Shown here piece by piece: positions 1 to 8,404 of a stretch of DNA of 64,000 nucleotides. The translations under genes were made by a program, and so were the position numbers. The first letter of the stretch is position 1, and each line of letters opens with the position of its first letter. Under the pieces are notes generated by a model. It was not told the DNA's origin. It did not search any database and was given only the letters and a program-made list of their open reading frames with translations. Source of the DNA: Streptomyces solicavernae (lineage in GTDB: Bacteria > Actinomycetota > Actinomycetes > Streptomycetales > Streptomycetaceae); the NCBI RefSeq assembly GCF_029968095.1, contig NZ_JASCIR010000001.1:372001-436000 (forward strand), read 5' to 3'.

Positions 1-208
1 AGAACGGGCTGAGCCAGACGGCGTCGACGCCGAGGTCGCGCAGGTGCGGCAGGCGGGCGCGGATTCCGGCGAGGTCGCCCATGCCGTCGCCGTCGCCGTC
101 GGCGAAGCTGCGCGGGTACACCTGGTAGATGACGGCGTGGCGCCACCAGTCGGAGTGCTGGGCACCGGCGGTCCCGGGCTCGGTGGGGGCAGCGAGGTGC
201 TGGGTCAT
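1..208 (-). CDS. GH13 alpha-glucosidase, 5' part (runs off window)
   Basis: Only the first 69 codons are present; the gene continues beyond position 1. The start codon is ATG at 208-206 with an AGGGAAG ribosome-binding site directly upstream. The N-terminus has the [17 protein letters not shown] block, followed by [13 protein letters not shown] and a [11 protein letters not shown] strand. This is the beginning of the GH13 catalytic barrel of oligo-1,6-glucosidases and alpha-glucosidases. It lies 55 bases downstream of malG on the same strand, so it probably hydrolyses maltose or maltodextrin imported by MalEFG in the cytoplasm; no signal peptide is seen. Family membership is clear, but exact substrate specificity cannot be read from this fragment. 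Confidence 0.92.
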   Translation of the reverse strand, partial: MTQHLAAPTEPGTAGAQHSDWWRHAVIYQVYPRSFADGDGDGMGDLAGIRARLPHLRDLGVDAVWLSPF

Positions 209-263
209 GTCTTCCCTGGGTTCGTGTGGGGTGGGCGGTGCGGCGGCGTCCTGATGGTGGTGC

Positions 264-1154
264 TCAGGACTTCATCGCGCCCGCCGTGAGTCCGGAGACG
301 AGGTGCCGCTGCGCGAATCCGAAGATCACCGCCGCGGGCACGGCCACGATGACGGCCGCCGCGGTCAGCGAACCCCAGTCGCTGGTGTACTGGTTGACGA
401 AGGTCTGCAGGCCGCCCGCGAGCGTCAGGTTCTCCTCGCCGGTCATGAACGCGGAGGCGTACGCGACCTCCGCCCAGCCGGTGATGAAGCTGTAGAACCC
501 GGTGACGGCGAGGCCCGGCTTGGCGAGCGGCACGATCAGCCGCCAGAACGTGCCGAAGGGGTTGAGGCCGTCGACGCGCCCCGCCTCGTCGATCTCCACG
601 GGGATGGAGTCGAAGTACCCCTTCATCATCCAGGCGCAGAACGGCACGGCGATCGTCAGATACGTGATGACGAGGCCGACGGGCTGGTTGAGCAGTCCGA
701 GGCCGGCGAGCAGGTTGTACAGCGGCACGATCAGTACGGCCACGGGGAACATCTGCGTGATCAGGAGCAGCCACATCAGCGGGCGCATGCCGGGGAACTT
801 GAAGCGGGAGACGGCATATCCGGTGGTCGCGGAGATGAACACGCCGATGACGGTGGTCAGTCCGACGACGAGCAGGGAGTTGCCGAGCCAGCTGAGGAAG
901 TGGGTGTCGTTCAGTACGTGGTCGTAGTTGCCGAGGGTGAAGTCCTTCACCAGGGCGGTGGAGAACGCCTCGCTCTTCGGCTTGAACGACGTCACGAGCA
1001 GCCACATCGGCGGCAGTACGGCGACGGCCGAGGCGATCAGCAACGACACGTGCAGGACGACGGAGGCCAGCGGCCCGCGCTCGCCGCGCGGCCTGAACTT
1101 CCGTACGGGATCGTCGAGTTCGGTCTGGACATGCGTGGTCATCGAGGTCACCAC
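264..1154 (-). CDS. malG: maltose/maltodextrin ABC transporter permease MalG
   Basis: Inner-membrane subunit of about 296 residues with six predicted membrane segments, the usual size for MalG-type permeases. The binding-protein-dependent transport loop near residue 195 ([25 protein letters not shown], here named by its ends) carries the EAA-type motif that docks on the ATPase. The first GTG (1154-1152) overlaps the end of malF, whose stop is at 1150-1148; GTG at 1151 and ATG at 1142 are alternative starts, so the exact N-terminus is open by four residues. The overlap implies translational coupling with malF. No ATPase gene is adjacent; Streptomyces MalEFG systems normally use the distant shared MsiK ATPase, which is family knowledge rather than something seen here. 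Confidence 0.93.
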   Translation of the reverse strand: MVTSMTTHVQTELDDPVRKFRPRGERGPLASVVLHVSLLIASAVAVLPPMWLLVTSFKPKSEAFSTALVKDFTLGNYDHVLNDTHFLSWLGNSLLVVGLTTVIGVFISATTGYAVSRFKFPGMRPLMWLLLITQMFPVAVLIVPLYNLLAGLGLLNQPVGLVITYLTIAVPFCAWMMKGYFDSIPVEIDEAGRVDGLNPFGTFWRLIVPLAKPGLAVTGFYSFITGWAEVAYASAFMTGEENLTLAGGLQTFVNQYTSDWGSLTAAAVIVAVPAAVIFGFAQRHLVSGLTAGAMKS

Positions 1155-2188
1155 ACCTCTCCCTGCTTGCGGAGGGCGCGGCGGTAGATCACCGCGAAGA
1201 ACGACAGGAGCAGCAGGATGAGCACGCCCCAGGCGGCCGATCCGGAGAAGTCCCTTGGGCTGACGACGAACGACAGGCGATAGGCGTACGTCACCAGGAT
1301 CTCGGTGGCGTCGCCGGGCCCGCCCCGGGTCAGCAGGAAGATCACCGGGAACATGTTGAACGTCCAGATGCCGCTGATGAGGACCACGGTGCTGCCGACG
1401 GTGCGCAGGCCGGGCAGGGTGATGTGCCGGAACCGCTGCCAGGGGCCCGCCCCGTCCATCTCTGCGGCCTCGTACAGCTCACCGGGGATGGACTGGAGTC
1501 CGCCGAGCATCGCGACGAGCATGAACGGCACGCCCAGCCACACGTTCACCGTGATGACCGAGAGCTTCGCCCAGGTGGGGTCGTTGAGCCACGGGATCGC
1601 GTCGATGCCGCCGCCGGCGAGGAGCTGGTTGAGGATGCCGTTCTTCTCGTTGAAGAGCAGCCGCCAGGTGAAGACGGACACGAACGCCGGGACGGCCCAG
1701 GGCAGGATCAGCGCCATCCGGTAGAAGGAGCGGCCGGCCAGCTTGCGGTTGAGCATGGTGGCGAGGGCCAGGCCCAGCGCGAAGGACAGGGCGACACAGG
1801 ACACCGTCCACACCACGGTCCAGCCGAGCCGGTCCCAGAACACCCCGTCGGTGAGGATCGCGGTGTAGTTGTCGAGGCCGACGGACTCGTAGGTGGCGGG
1901 GATGTGGTTGACGCCGATGTGCCGTTCGACGTTGGCCTCGGTGGCGTTCGTCGTGGACAGGTAGATGCCGCGGACCAGCGGGTATCCGACGATCACGCCG
2001 ATGACGGCCACCACGGGGGCGACCATGCACCAGGCGTACCAGTGGGTGGCGAGGGAGCGGCGCAGCCGTCCCTGGTTCCTGCCGCCGGGGTTCTTCGGGT
2101 CGCCGTTCTTCGCGTCGCCGTGGCCGCGGCCGCGGACGCGCTTCGCGTCCGCGGCCCGCACCACGGGCCGGCCGGTGTCGACAGCCAT
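1148..2188 (-). CDS. malF: maltose/maltodextrin ABC transporter permease MalF
   Basis: Membrane permease of 346 residues pairing with MalG. I chose ATG at 2188-2186 (MAVDTGRPV) because AGGAGG and GGAG sequences lie just upstream, while the open frame beyond it overlaps the end of malE in another frame. A basic Arg/Lys-rich cytoplasmic N-tail of about 55 residues precedes the first membrane helix (WCMVAPVVAVIGVIVGYPLV). The EAA loop EAAEMDGAGPWQRFRHITLP is seen around residue 255. The gene sits 47 bases after malE and overlaps malG by seven bases, so the three are one transcription unit. The tail is longer than in many homologues but consists of charged low-complexity sequence. Confidence 0.94.
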   Translation of the reverse strand: MAVDTGRPVVRAADAKRVRGRGHGDAKNGDPKNPGGRNQGRLRRSLATHWYAWCMVAPVVAVIGVIVGYPLVRGIYLSTTNATEANVERHIGVNHIPATYESVGLDNYTAILTDGVFWDRLGWTVVWTVSCVALSFALGLALATMLNRKLAGRSFYRMALILPWAVPAFVSVFTWRLLFNEKNGILNQLLAGGGIDAIPWLNDPTWAKLSVITVNVWLGVPFMLVAMLGGLQSIPGELYEAAEMDGAGPWQRFRHITLPGLRTVGSTVVLISGIWTFNMFPVIFLLTRGGPGDATEILVTYAYRLSFVVSPRDFSGSAAWGVLILLLLSFFAVIYRRALRKQGEVW

Positions 2189-2235
2189 GGGGCGCTCCGC
2201 CCTCCTGTTCTTCACGATCTGCGGTACGGGGAGGG

Positions 2236-3510
2236 CTACTTGTAGTCCTTGAGGAGCTTGCGGTACGCGTCGCCGACGCCCTTGGCGCCCTCGGCGGGCG
2301 AGACCCTGCCGCTGAGAACCTTCTCCATCTGCAGGCGGATCGGCTCGAACAGGGAGTTGCTCTGGGGGATCCACGGCCGCTCGACGGACTTCTCGACGGC
2401 GGGCTTGAAGAACTGCACCATCTGGTTGTCCTTGACGGACGGCTGCTCGTAGACCGAGGTGCGGGTGGGCAGCAGGCTGAGCTTCTCGGTGGTCTGCTGC
2501 TGCACCTTCGCGGAGCTCATGTACCTGATGAACGCGTAGGACGCGTCGAGGTTCTTCGACCCGGCGTACGCGGCGAGGTTCCAGCCGCCCTGCGGGGAGC
2601 CCTGGCCGCCGGAGGTGCCGGCGGGCACGGGGGCGACGCCGAGGTTGCCCTTGTCGTCCTTGAACTCCTTGCCCTGCAGGACGCCTTCGATCGACCAGGG
2701 GCCGTCGAGGGCCATGGCGACGTCGCCGTCCTTGAAGGCGTTGAGCTGGTTGTTGTACCCGTCGCTGGCGTCGGTGACGGCCGCCCCGGAGTCGACGAGG
2801 TCCTTCATCACGGCGAACGCGTCGGCGCCCTCCGCGTCGTCGACGGTGATCTTCTTGTTCTTGACGTCGAGCAGGTCGCCGCCCTCGCCGTAGAGGTACG
2901 GGAGGTAGTAGTACGGGTCGTCGCCGCGCAGGTAGAGGGCGGTCGCGCCGGTCTTCGACTTGATCTTCTTCGCGGCGGACTTGATGTCGTCGACGGAGGA
3001 CGGCACGCCCACGCCGGCCTTCTTCAGCAGCTTCTTGTTGTAGAAGAGGGCGAGCGTGTCGATGGTCTGCGGCGCGGCGTAGGTCTTGCCCTGGTACTTG
3101 GTGCTGGCCGCGGCCTGCTTCAGGTAGTCGCCCTCATTGTCGAGCGCGACGGTGTCGTCGAGCGGCGCGAGGTAGCCGAGCGAGGCGAAGTCCTGGGTCC
3201 AGGCGACCTCGGTGCGCATCACGTCGGGGGCGCCGGAGTTGCCGCCGGCCGCGTTCTTGAACTTGGCGTTGGCCTCGCCGAACGGCACGTTGACGTAGCG
3301 CACCTTCACCCCGGGGTGCAGCTTCTCGAAGCCCTTGGCGAGTTTCTCGTACGTCGCCTTCTCGGCGTCGTTCGAGGTGTCCCAGAAGGTGACGGTGCCG
3401 GAGAGCTTGCCGCCCTTGCCGCCGCTCTGGGTGGTGTCCTCGCCGCCGCAGGCCGTCGCCGTCAGGGCCAGGGCCGCGATCAGGCCGGTCGCCGCTATGC
3501 CACGCCGCAT
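2236..3510 (-). CDS. malE: maltose/maltodextrin-binding lipoprotein MalE
   Basis: Extracellular solute-binding lipoprotein of 424 residues, family 1. The start is ATG at 3510-3508 with AAGGAG six bases upstream. The signal sequence ends in a lipobox (LTATAC-GGED), so the mature protein is anchored through Cys about 23 residues from the start. The SGTVTFWDTSNDAEKATYEKLAKGFE segment and the later KDGDVAMALDGPWSIEG block are typical of maltose/maltodextrin-binding proteins, and the LSLLPTRTSVYEQPSVK region is the usual C-lobe hinge. It is the first gene of malEFG and is expected to be maltose-induced and repressed through the operator-like elements upstream at 3649-3792. Confidence 0.94.
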   Translation of the reverse strand: MRRGIAATGLIAALALTATACGGEDTTQSGGKGGKLSGTVTFWDTSNDAEKATYEKLAKGFEKLHPGVKVRYVNVPFGEANAKFKNAAGGNSGAPDVMRTEVAWTQDFASLGYLAPLDDTVALDNEGDYLKQAAASTKYQGKTYAAPQTIDTLALFYNKKLLKKAGVGVPSSVDDIKSAAKKIKSKTGATALYLRGDDPYYYLPYLYGEGGDLLDVKNKKITVDDAEGADAFAVMKDLVDSGAAVTDASDGYNNQLNAFKDGDVAMALDGPWSIEGVLQGKEFKDDKGNLGVAPVPAGTSGGQGSPQGGWNLAAYAGSKNLDASYAFIRYMSSAKVQQQTTEKLSLLPTRTSVYEQPSVKDNQMVQFFKPAVEKSVERPWIPQSNSLFEPIRLQMEKVLSGRVSPAEGAKGVGDAYRKLLKDYK

Positions 3511-3648
3511 GTGAACTCCTTCAACTGATCCCGGAACAGGCAGAGACCACCCGGAGGCGGGCACCTCCGGGCATCTCCTGAGAGCCGCACTGGACGCGGC
3601 GGGCCGGGTTGCCAGGAACGTAACAGCGATGAAAAGCGGCCGAAAGAC

Positions 3649-3669
3649 CTTGCGAGAAATTTCCGCAAG
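3649..3669. promoter_or_regulatory. MalR-type LacI operator upstream of malE
   Basis: An imperfect palindrome with arms CTTGCGAGAA and TTTCCGCAAG around a central A (8 of 10 arm positions pair). It lies about 140 bases upstream of the malE start. Streptomyces MalR/Reg1 sites contain CTTGCAG/CTTGCAAG half-sites, and the outer CTTGC...GCAAG matches this. Assignment to MalR is inference because no malR gene adjoins. Confidence 0.6.
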
Positions 3670-3751
3670 AAGCGGTGGTCGACTGCGCCCGTTACACCGA
3701 TTTGCCCGCCCCTGCCCTACGAGGCCACGGCGTCGGACGCGGGATCCAGCT

Positions 3752-3792
3752 CTGCAAGTCGGCTGCAAGAACCCGTCAGAACCAGCTGCAAG
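3752..3792. repeat. three CTGCAAG direct repeats in malE upstream region
   Basis: CTGCAAG occurs at 3752-3758, 3763-3769 and 3786-3792. Their reverse complement CTTGCAG is the half-site of Streptomyces amylase and maltose repressor operators, so they may be auxiliary repressor sites. Together with the palindrome at 3649 they fill most of the 338-base gap between malE and the GNAT gene. Confidence 0.5.
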
Positions 3793-3848
3793 GGTGGCTG
3801 ATTGCGAGCTGCTTGCCGAGCTGATTGCCGAGTTGATGACCGAAAGGG

Positions 3849-4529
3849 TCAGCCCCTCTCGTCCTGCCTCGGCCGGTACTCCAGCTCGCACTCCTCCCCC
3901 AGCTCCCGCACCCGTACGAACCCGGCCTTGCGGTAGAACGCCAGCGCCCGCTCGTTGTCGACGTGCACGAGCAGCCGCACGCGCCGCACGCCGTCCTGCG
4001 CGCGGGCCCAGCCGACGGCGGCCCGGAACAGGTCGGCCGCGACCCGTCCACCCCGGTGCTCGGGACGCACGAACACGGCGACGAGGTGCGCCTGCCGCTC
4101 GATGATGCGCTCCCCCATGAAGTCCTCGGTGCCGGGCTCCTCCACGATCACGGTGACGGTGCCGGCGAAGCCGCTGCCGGGCCTCTGGGAGCGCTCGGGG
4201 GTCTCACGGCTCTCGGGGTGCTTGGGGCTCACGGCCACGAACTGGCGGTTCGGTCCGCCCACGGCTCCCCGCGCGGCGCGGTCCTTCCAGAACGCCTCGG
4301 GCCGTGCCTCGGCCTGCTCGCGGGTCTCCATGAACGCGATGGGGGCGAGTGGATCGCGCAGTGCGGCCAGTCGGATTTCCTTGGCGGCGGCCCACTCCTC
4401 GACCCGGACGACGCGCACGGCGAAGTCGGCGGCGGTCTCGGCGGCGGTCGGGGCGGTCGGGGCGGTCGTCGAGTGATCCGGCGTGGGGTTCGTGGGGTTC
4501 ATGGCGTTCGTAGCGTTCATATCGTTCAT
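3849..4529 (-). CDS. GNAT family N-acetyltransferase
   Basis: Protein of about 226 residues. The C-terminal half carries the GNAT fold: a VAVFVRPEHRGGRVAADLF segment with the acetyl-CoA pyrophosphate loop (R-x-x-G-x-A type), then VHVDNERALAFYRKAGF, the classic motif of the last helix and strand. The N-terminus is a low-complexity Asn/Thr/Ala tail (MNDMNATNAMNPTNP), so the start is uncertain: ATG 4529, ATG 4520 and an upstream GTG at 4616 are all possible, and none has a strong ribosome-binding site. Residues about 45-85 (RVEEWAAAKEIRLAALRDPLAPIAF) match the start of many GNAT domains. The substrate is unknown. It occupies the place where malR is often found next to malE. Confidence 0.85.
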   Translation of the reverse strand: MNDMNATNAMNPTNPTPDHSTTAPTAPTAAETAADFAVRVVRVEEWAAAKEIRLAALRDPLAPIAFMETREQAEARPEAFWKDRAARGAVGGPNRQFVAVSPKHPESRETPERSQRPGSGFAGTVTVIVEEPGTEDFMGERIIERQAHLVAVFVRPEHRGGRVAADLFRAAVGWARAQDGVRRVRLLVHVDNERALAFYRKAGFVRVRELGEECELEYRPRQDERG

Positions 4530-4713
4530 GTTTCGGTCACGGCGCGCGCGAGGGCAACCGAATTCGGCTCTCCCTACGTTCCCGCTGGCCAGAGCCCATG
4601 CTTGGACGTTCAACACTGCTCAACTCGCGGCGACACCGACAGTAGTGATCGCGCCCGTTGTCAGTGGTGCACGCAAGACTGGGGAGTCCGACGCTCAGAG
4701 GAGGAGACGGACG

Positions 4714-4944
4714 ATGACGGACCTGGAACTTGCGGCAGTGCAGGCGTACGTGAGGCTCGTGAGGGGGGTGCGCGCGACGCTCGACGACACGTCGCACCCC
4801 ACAGGCGCGCCACCCCTCCTCCACGAACCCATGGCCGAGACCGACCGCGCCCTGCGGGCAGCGGGCATGGCCGGCAACGAAGCGCGACTGTTCCAACTGG
4901 TCGCGGAACGGATGGAGGAGAGCGGGGTTCGGCTGGGGGCCTGA
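4714..4944 (+). CDS. small conserved-looking hypothetical protein (76 aa)
   Basis: The start ATG at 4714 is preceded by a purine-rich GAGGAGGAGACGG sequence, a strong ribosome-binding site, and codon third positions are GC-rich throughout. The protein is soluble, has no signal peptide or membrane segment and appears mostly helical (DLELAAVQAYVRLVRGVRATLDD, then RALRAAGMAGNEARLFQLVAERM). I recognise no domain. It may share the 184-base spacer with the divergent GNAT gene as a promoter region. Confidence 0.65.
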   Translation: MTDLELAAVQAYVRLVRGVRATLDDTSHPTGAPPLLHEPMAETDRALRAAGMAGNEARLFQLVAERMEESGVRLGA

Positions 4945-5176
4945 GGGAGGGTGAGAAGTCGGCGGGGCGGCGGTTCAGCCAACGAGGAGGCGGAGGCCGA
5001 ACTCCGCCGCGTCGAGGGCGAGGAGGTCGCCGTCGCGCTCGGCCCACCGGCCCGGGGAAGGGTCCTCGCGAAGCCCGTCCACCGCCCGCCGCTGGACCTC
5101 CGGCCCGACGGTACGGTCCGCGCATCCGCGCCGCGAGTGGCGCATGCGCGGTGTCCGGCACCGCCGGACCGGATGC

Positions 5177-5296
5177 GGCGGGGGTGCGCGTGGACGGCTG
5201 CACGAGGCCGATCTCGTCGCAGTGATGCAGCGTACGAACGGTCACCCGAGCCAATTCGGCCAGGCGCCCCACGATCAGGTGCTCCTACTCCTCCAT
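5177..5296 (-). pseudogene. decayed MerR/TipA-type regulator, N-terminal remnant
   Basis: Reading from ATG at 5296, the fourth codon is TAG, after which the frame gives VGRLAELARVTVRTLHHCDE followed by IGLVQPSTRTPA. This is the winged-helix recognition segment of MerR/TipA regulators (usual form: VTVRTLHHYDEIGLL.PS.RT). The similarity ends abruptly after about 40 codons and no dimerisation helix or effector domain follows in frame. A separate C-terminal-looking reading (REDPSPGRWAERDGDLLALD, ending with TGA at 4977-4975) could belong to a second eroded gene. The early stop, missing domains and adjoining intergenic repeats indicate a pseudogene. Confidence 0.7.
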
Positions 5297-5378
5297 GCCA
5301 CGGACTATGCGGCCTGACGTAACGTCGGGGTCAATCACGCCTCGCGGGTGGGCAGTTGAGGACAGAGGGGATGCCAAT

Positions 5379-5498
5379 CCAGCCGGTCCGGCGCCGGGAC
5401 GAGGCCGCAGGCCGGTCATCCAGCCGGTCCGGCGCCTGAGGACAAGGCCGCAGGCCAAAGATCAGCCCGTCCGGCACTTGAGGACGAGGCCGCAGGCC
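5379..5498. repeat. Streptomyces-type intergenic repeat, three copies of about 36 bp
   Basis: Three similar units at 5379-5413, 5420-5456 and 5462-5498 share AGCCGGTCCGGC and GAGGCCGCAGGCC. A partial unit is visible near 5351. This AGCCCGTCCGGC...TTGAGGAC...GAGGCC sequence is a common intergenic element in Streptomyces genomes. It has no coding signal. Confidence 0.8.
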
Positions 5499-5502
5499 GA
5501 TG

Positions 5503-5600
5503 GGGGTCCGGGGGCGCAGCCCCAGGCCGGGTCCGGGGGCGCAGCCCCAGCCGGGGTCCGGGGCGCAGCCCCAGCCGGGGTCCGGGGCGCAGCCCCGGGA
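5503..5600. repeat. tandem GGGTCCGGGGGCGCAGCCCC hairpin units
   Basis: Four adjacent copies of a unit of about 22-26 bases containing GGTCCGGGG(G)CGCAGCCCC. Each is self-complementary (GGGGC..GCAGCCCC) and could act as a terminator or simply be the second half of the dispersed intergenic repeat. The 840-base gap between 4944 and 5784 contains only the MerR remnant, these repeats and the operators at 5702-5737. Confidence 0.75.
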
Positions 5601-5701
5601 ACCGAGCCCCGTACGACGGTGCGGAACGGTCGACCCAAGCCCCCGCACCACCCACATCACGATTGAATCTCGCTCCCCCGCACCCCCTTGCCCCACCCCC
5701 G

Positions 5702-5715
5702 TGTAATCGTTTCCA
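5702..5715. promoter_or_regulatory. LacI-family operator O1 upstream of the ribose operon
   Basis: TGTAATCGTTTCCA, a typical LacI-family pseudo-palindrome with a central CG step, 69 bases upstream of the lacI-type start codon. It is nearly identical to the second site 22 bases downstream. Confidence 0.7.
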
Positions 5716-5723
5716 ATCCTCCG

Positions 5724-5737
5724 TGTAATCGATTCCA
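5724..5737. promoter_or_regulatory. LacI-family operator O2 upstream of the ribose operon
   Basis: TGTAATCGATTCCA, whose reverse complement TGGAATCGATTACA matches at 12 of 14 positions. The 22-base centre spacing from O1 is about two helical turns, placing both sites on the same face. It is the likely autoregulatory target of the regulator encoded at 5784. Confidence 0.72.
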
Positions 5738-5783
5738 CGGAGCCACGAAGAGGTGGCCCCGAGCGCGAAGAGGTGATCCCGGG

Positions 5784-6824
5784 ATGGCGGGCATCAAGGA
5801 TGTCGCGGCCGCGGCGGGCGTGTCCGTCGCCACGGTCTCGCGCGTGCTCAACGCGCACCCCTCCGTCAGCGCGGACGCCCACGCGCGGGTGCTCGCCGCC
5901 GTGGACCGGCTCGGGTACCGCCCGAACGCCGTCGCCCGCTCCCTGCGCACCGCCCAGACCCGCACCCTCGGCCTGATCATCAGCGACGTGATGAACCCGT
6001 ACTTCACCGAGCTGGCCCGCTCCGTCGAGGAGCAGGCACGAGCCCTCGGGTACAGCGTGATCATCGGCAACGCCGACGAATCCCCGCGGCTCCAGGACGA
6101 CCACGTGCGCACCCTGCTCGACCGCCGCATCGACGGCCTGCTCGTCTCCCCCACCGACGGCGGCTCCCCCCAGCTGCTCGACGCGGCGCGGGCCGGCACG
6201 CCGACCGTGTTCGTGGACCGCTGGATTCCGGGCGTGGACGTGCCGGTCGTACGGGCCGACGGCCGCGCCGCCGTCCGTGACCTGGTCGCCCACCTGCACG
6301 GTCTCGGCCACCGCAGGCTCGCCATCATCGCGGGCCCGGCCGCCACCACGACCGGCAGCGAGCGCGTCGACGCGTTCCGCGCGGCGCTCGGCGAGTACGG
6401 GCTCGAACTGCCCGAGGAGTACGTGGGCCAGGGCGACTTCCAGGCGGAGAGCGGACGCCGCGTCACCGAGGCGTTCCTCGCGCTGCCCGAACCGCCCGAA
6501 GTGGTCTTCGCCGCCGACAACTTGATGGCCCTGGGCGCACTCGACGCGATCCGGGCCCGCGGGCTGCACCTACCCGATGACATCGCGCTTGCCGCGTTCG
6601 ACGACATCCCGTGGTTCGTGCACACCGACCCGCCAGTCACGGCGATCGCGCAGCCCACCGGCGAGCTCGGCCGCGCCGCCGTGCGTGCGCTCGCCGCCCT
6701 GATCGAGGGCCGCCCCGCGCGGTCCGTGACGCTGCCCGCGCGGCTCGTCGTACGCCGCTCCTGCGGCGCACCGGCCACCGCGGCGGCACATCCGTCCCGT
6801 CCCCGACCGAGGAGCAACCCGTGA
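5784..6824 (+). CDS. LacI-family repressor, probably of the ribose operon
   Basis: A 346-residue regulator of normal LacI length. The N-terminal helix-turn-helix and hinge are complete (IKDVAAAAGVSVATVSRVLN), followed by a periplasmic-binding-protein-like effector domain with the GLIISDVMNPYFTELARSVE and VFAADNLMALGALDAIR signatures. The start is ATG 5784, preceded by GAAGAGGTG. The stop overlaps the rbsA start in a GTGA junction, so it is the first gene of the rbs operon and probably binds the two operators at 5702 and 5724. Ribose or a ribose derivative as inducer is inferred from the downstream genes. The C-terminus has a short basic extension (SRPRPRSNP). Confidence 0.92.
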   Translation: MAGIKDVAAAAGVSVATVSRVLNAHPSVSADAHARVLAAVDRLGYRPNAVARSLRTAQTRTLGLIISDVMNPYFTELARSVEEQARALGYSVIIGNADESPRLQDDHVRTLLDRRIDGLLVSPTDGGSPQLLDAARAGTPTVFVDRWIPGVDVPVVRADGRAAVRDLVAHLHGLGHRRLAIIAGPAATTTGSERVDAFRAALGEYGLELPEEYVGQGDFQAESGRRVTEAFLALPEPPEVVFAADNLMALGALDAIRARGLHLPDDIALAAFDDIPWFVHTDPPVTAIAQPTGELGRAAVRALAALIEGRPARSVTLPARLVVRRSCGAPATAAAHPSRPRPRSNP

Positions 6825-8404
6825 GTCATCCGGACGAGTTGCTGCGTATCGAAGGGATACGCAAGACCTTTCCCGGCGTCGTAGCGCTCGACTCCGTCGA
6901 CTTCGACCTGCGCCGCGGTGAGGTGCATGTGCTGCTCGGCGAGAACGGGGCCGGCAAGAGCACGCTGATCAAGATGCTGTCGGGCGCGTACCGGCCGGAC
7001 AGCGGCCGCATCCTCGCCGACGGGCGTGACGTGCGCATCCACGGCGCGCAGGACGCGGAGGCGCTCGGGATCGCCACGATCTACCAGGAGTTCAACCTGG
7101 TGCCCGATCTGACGGTCGCCGAGAACATCTTCCTGGGCCGCCAGCCGCGCCGCTTCGGTCTGGTGGACCGGAAGAAGATGGAGGCGGACGCGGCCGGACT
7201 CCTGAAGCGGGTCGGCGTCGACGTGGCGCCGCGCGCCCGCGTGCGGGAACTGGGCATCGCCCGGCTGCAGATGGTGGAGATCGCCAAGGCGCTGAGCCTG
7301 GACGCCCGCGTCCTGATCATGGACGAGCCGACGGCCGTGCTCACCTCCGAGGAGGTGGACAAGCTGTTCGCGATCGTGCGCAGGCTCCGCGAGGACGGCG
7401 TCGGCATCGTGTTCATCACCCACCACCTGGAGGAGATCGCCGCGCTCGGCGACCGCGTCACGGTGCTGCGCGACGGCCGCAGCGTCGACCAGGTGCCCGC
7501 GTCCACGCCCGAGGACGAGCTCGTACGCCTCATGGTGGGCCGGAGCATCGAGCAGCAGTACCCACGCGAGCGTGGCCCGGTCCAGGAGGCGGACGGGGAG
7601 CGGCCGTTGCTGTCGGTCCGCGGGCTGACCCGGAACGGCGTGTTCCATGACGTCAGCTTCGAGGTGCGCGCGGGTGAGGTCGTGGGCCTCGCCGGGCTCG
7701 TCGGCGCCGGTCGTACGGAGGTGGCGCGGGCGGTGTTCGGCGCCGACCCGTACGACGGCGGCCGGGTGGACGTGCACGGCGAGCGGCTGCCCCGGCACGA
7801 CGTGAACGCCGCGATGGGCGCCGGCATCGGCCTCGTACCGGAGGACCGCAAGGGCCAGGGACTCGTCCTGGACGCGTCCGTGCAGGAGAACCTGGGCCTG
7901 GTCACGCTGCGCGCGGCCACGCGCGCGGGCCTCGTGGACCTGAAGGGGCAGCGGGCCGCGGCCGTCGAAGTCGCCGGGCAGCTGGGCGTGCGGATGGCGG
8001 GGATCGACCAGCATGTGCGGACCCTGTCGGGCGGCAACCAGCAGAAGGTCGTCATCGGGAAGTGGCTGCTCGCCAAGTCCCGGGTGCTGATCCTGGACGA
8101 GCCGACGCGCGGCATCGACGTGGGCGCGAAGGTCGAGATCTACCAGCTGATCAACGAGCTGACCGCGTCCGGCCACGCCGTCCTGATGATCTCCAGCGAC
8201 CTGCCGGAGGTGCTCGGCATGAGCGACCGGGTCCTGGTGATGGCGCAGGGCCGGATCGCGGGCGAGCTGAGCGCCGAAGAGGCGAGCCAGGACGCCGTGA
8301 TGGCCCTGGCGGTCTCCGCCCCGCAGGCCGCCGACGTTGGCCTCATGAAGAACCACGACGACAAGAACCACGACGACGCAGTGGAGGACTCCGATGGCCG
8401 CTGA
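6821..8404 (+). CDS. rbsA: ribose ABC transporter ATP-binding protein RbsA
   Basis: Protein of 527 residues with two fused ABC domains, as in RbsA/MglA/XylG. The first domain has Walker A GENGAGKST (about residue 45), an ELGIARLQMVEIAKAL signature region and Walker B VLIMDEP. The second has a degenerate P-loop (GLVGAGRTE), an intact LSGGNQQKVVIGKWL signature and VLILDEP. Such a degenerate second P-loop is normal for this family. The GTG start at 6821 is preceded by GAGGAG and overlaps the regulator stop. The end has a His/Asp-rich tail (KNHDDKNHDDAVEDSDGR) and overlaps the permease gene by 11 bases. Confidence 0.96.
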   Translation: MSHPDELLRIEGIRKTFPGVVALDSVDFDLRRGEVHVLLGENGAGKSTLIKMLSGAYRPDSGRILADGRDVRIHGAQDAEALGIATIYQEFNLVPDLTVAENIFLGRQPRRFGLVDRKKMEADAAGLLKRVGVDVAPRARVRELGIARLQMVEIAKALSLDARVLIMDEPTAVLTSEEVDKLFAIVRRLREDGVGIVFITHHLEEIAALGDRVTVLRDGRSVDQVPASTPEDELVRLMVGRSIEQQYPRERGPVQEADGERPLLSVRGLTRNGVFHDVSFEVRAGEVVGLAGLVGAGRTEVARAVFGADPYDGGRVDVHGERLPRHDVNAAMGAGIGLVPEDRKGQGLVLDASVQENLGLVTLRAATRAGLVDLKGQRAAAVEVAGQLGVRMAGIDQHVRTLSGGNQQKVVIGKWLLAKSRVLILDEPTRGIDVGAKVEIYQLINELTASGHAVLMISSDLPEVLGMSDRVLVMAQGRIAGELSAEEASQDAVMALAVSAPQAADVGLMKNHDDKNHDDAVEDSDGR

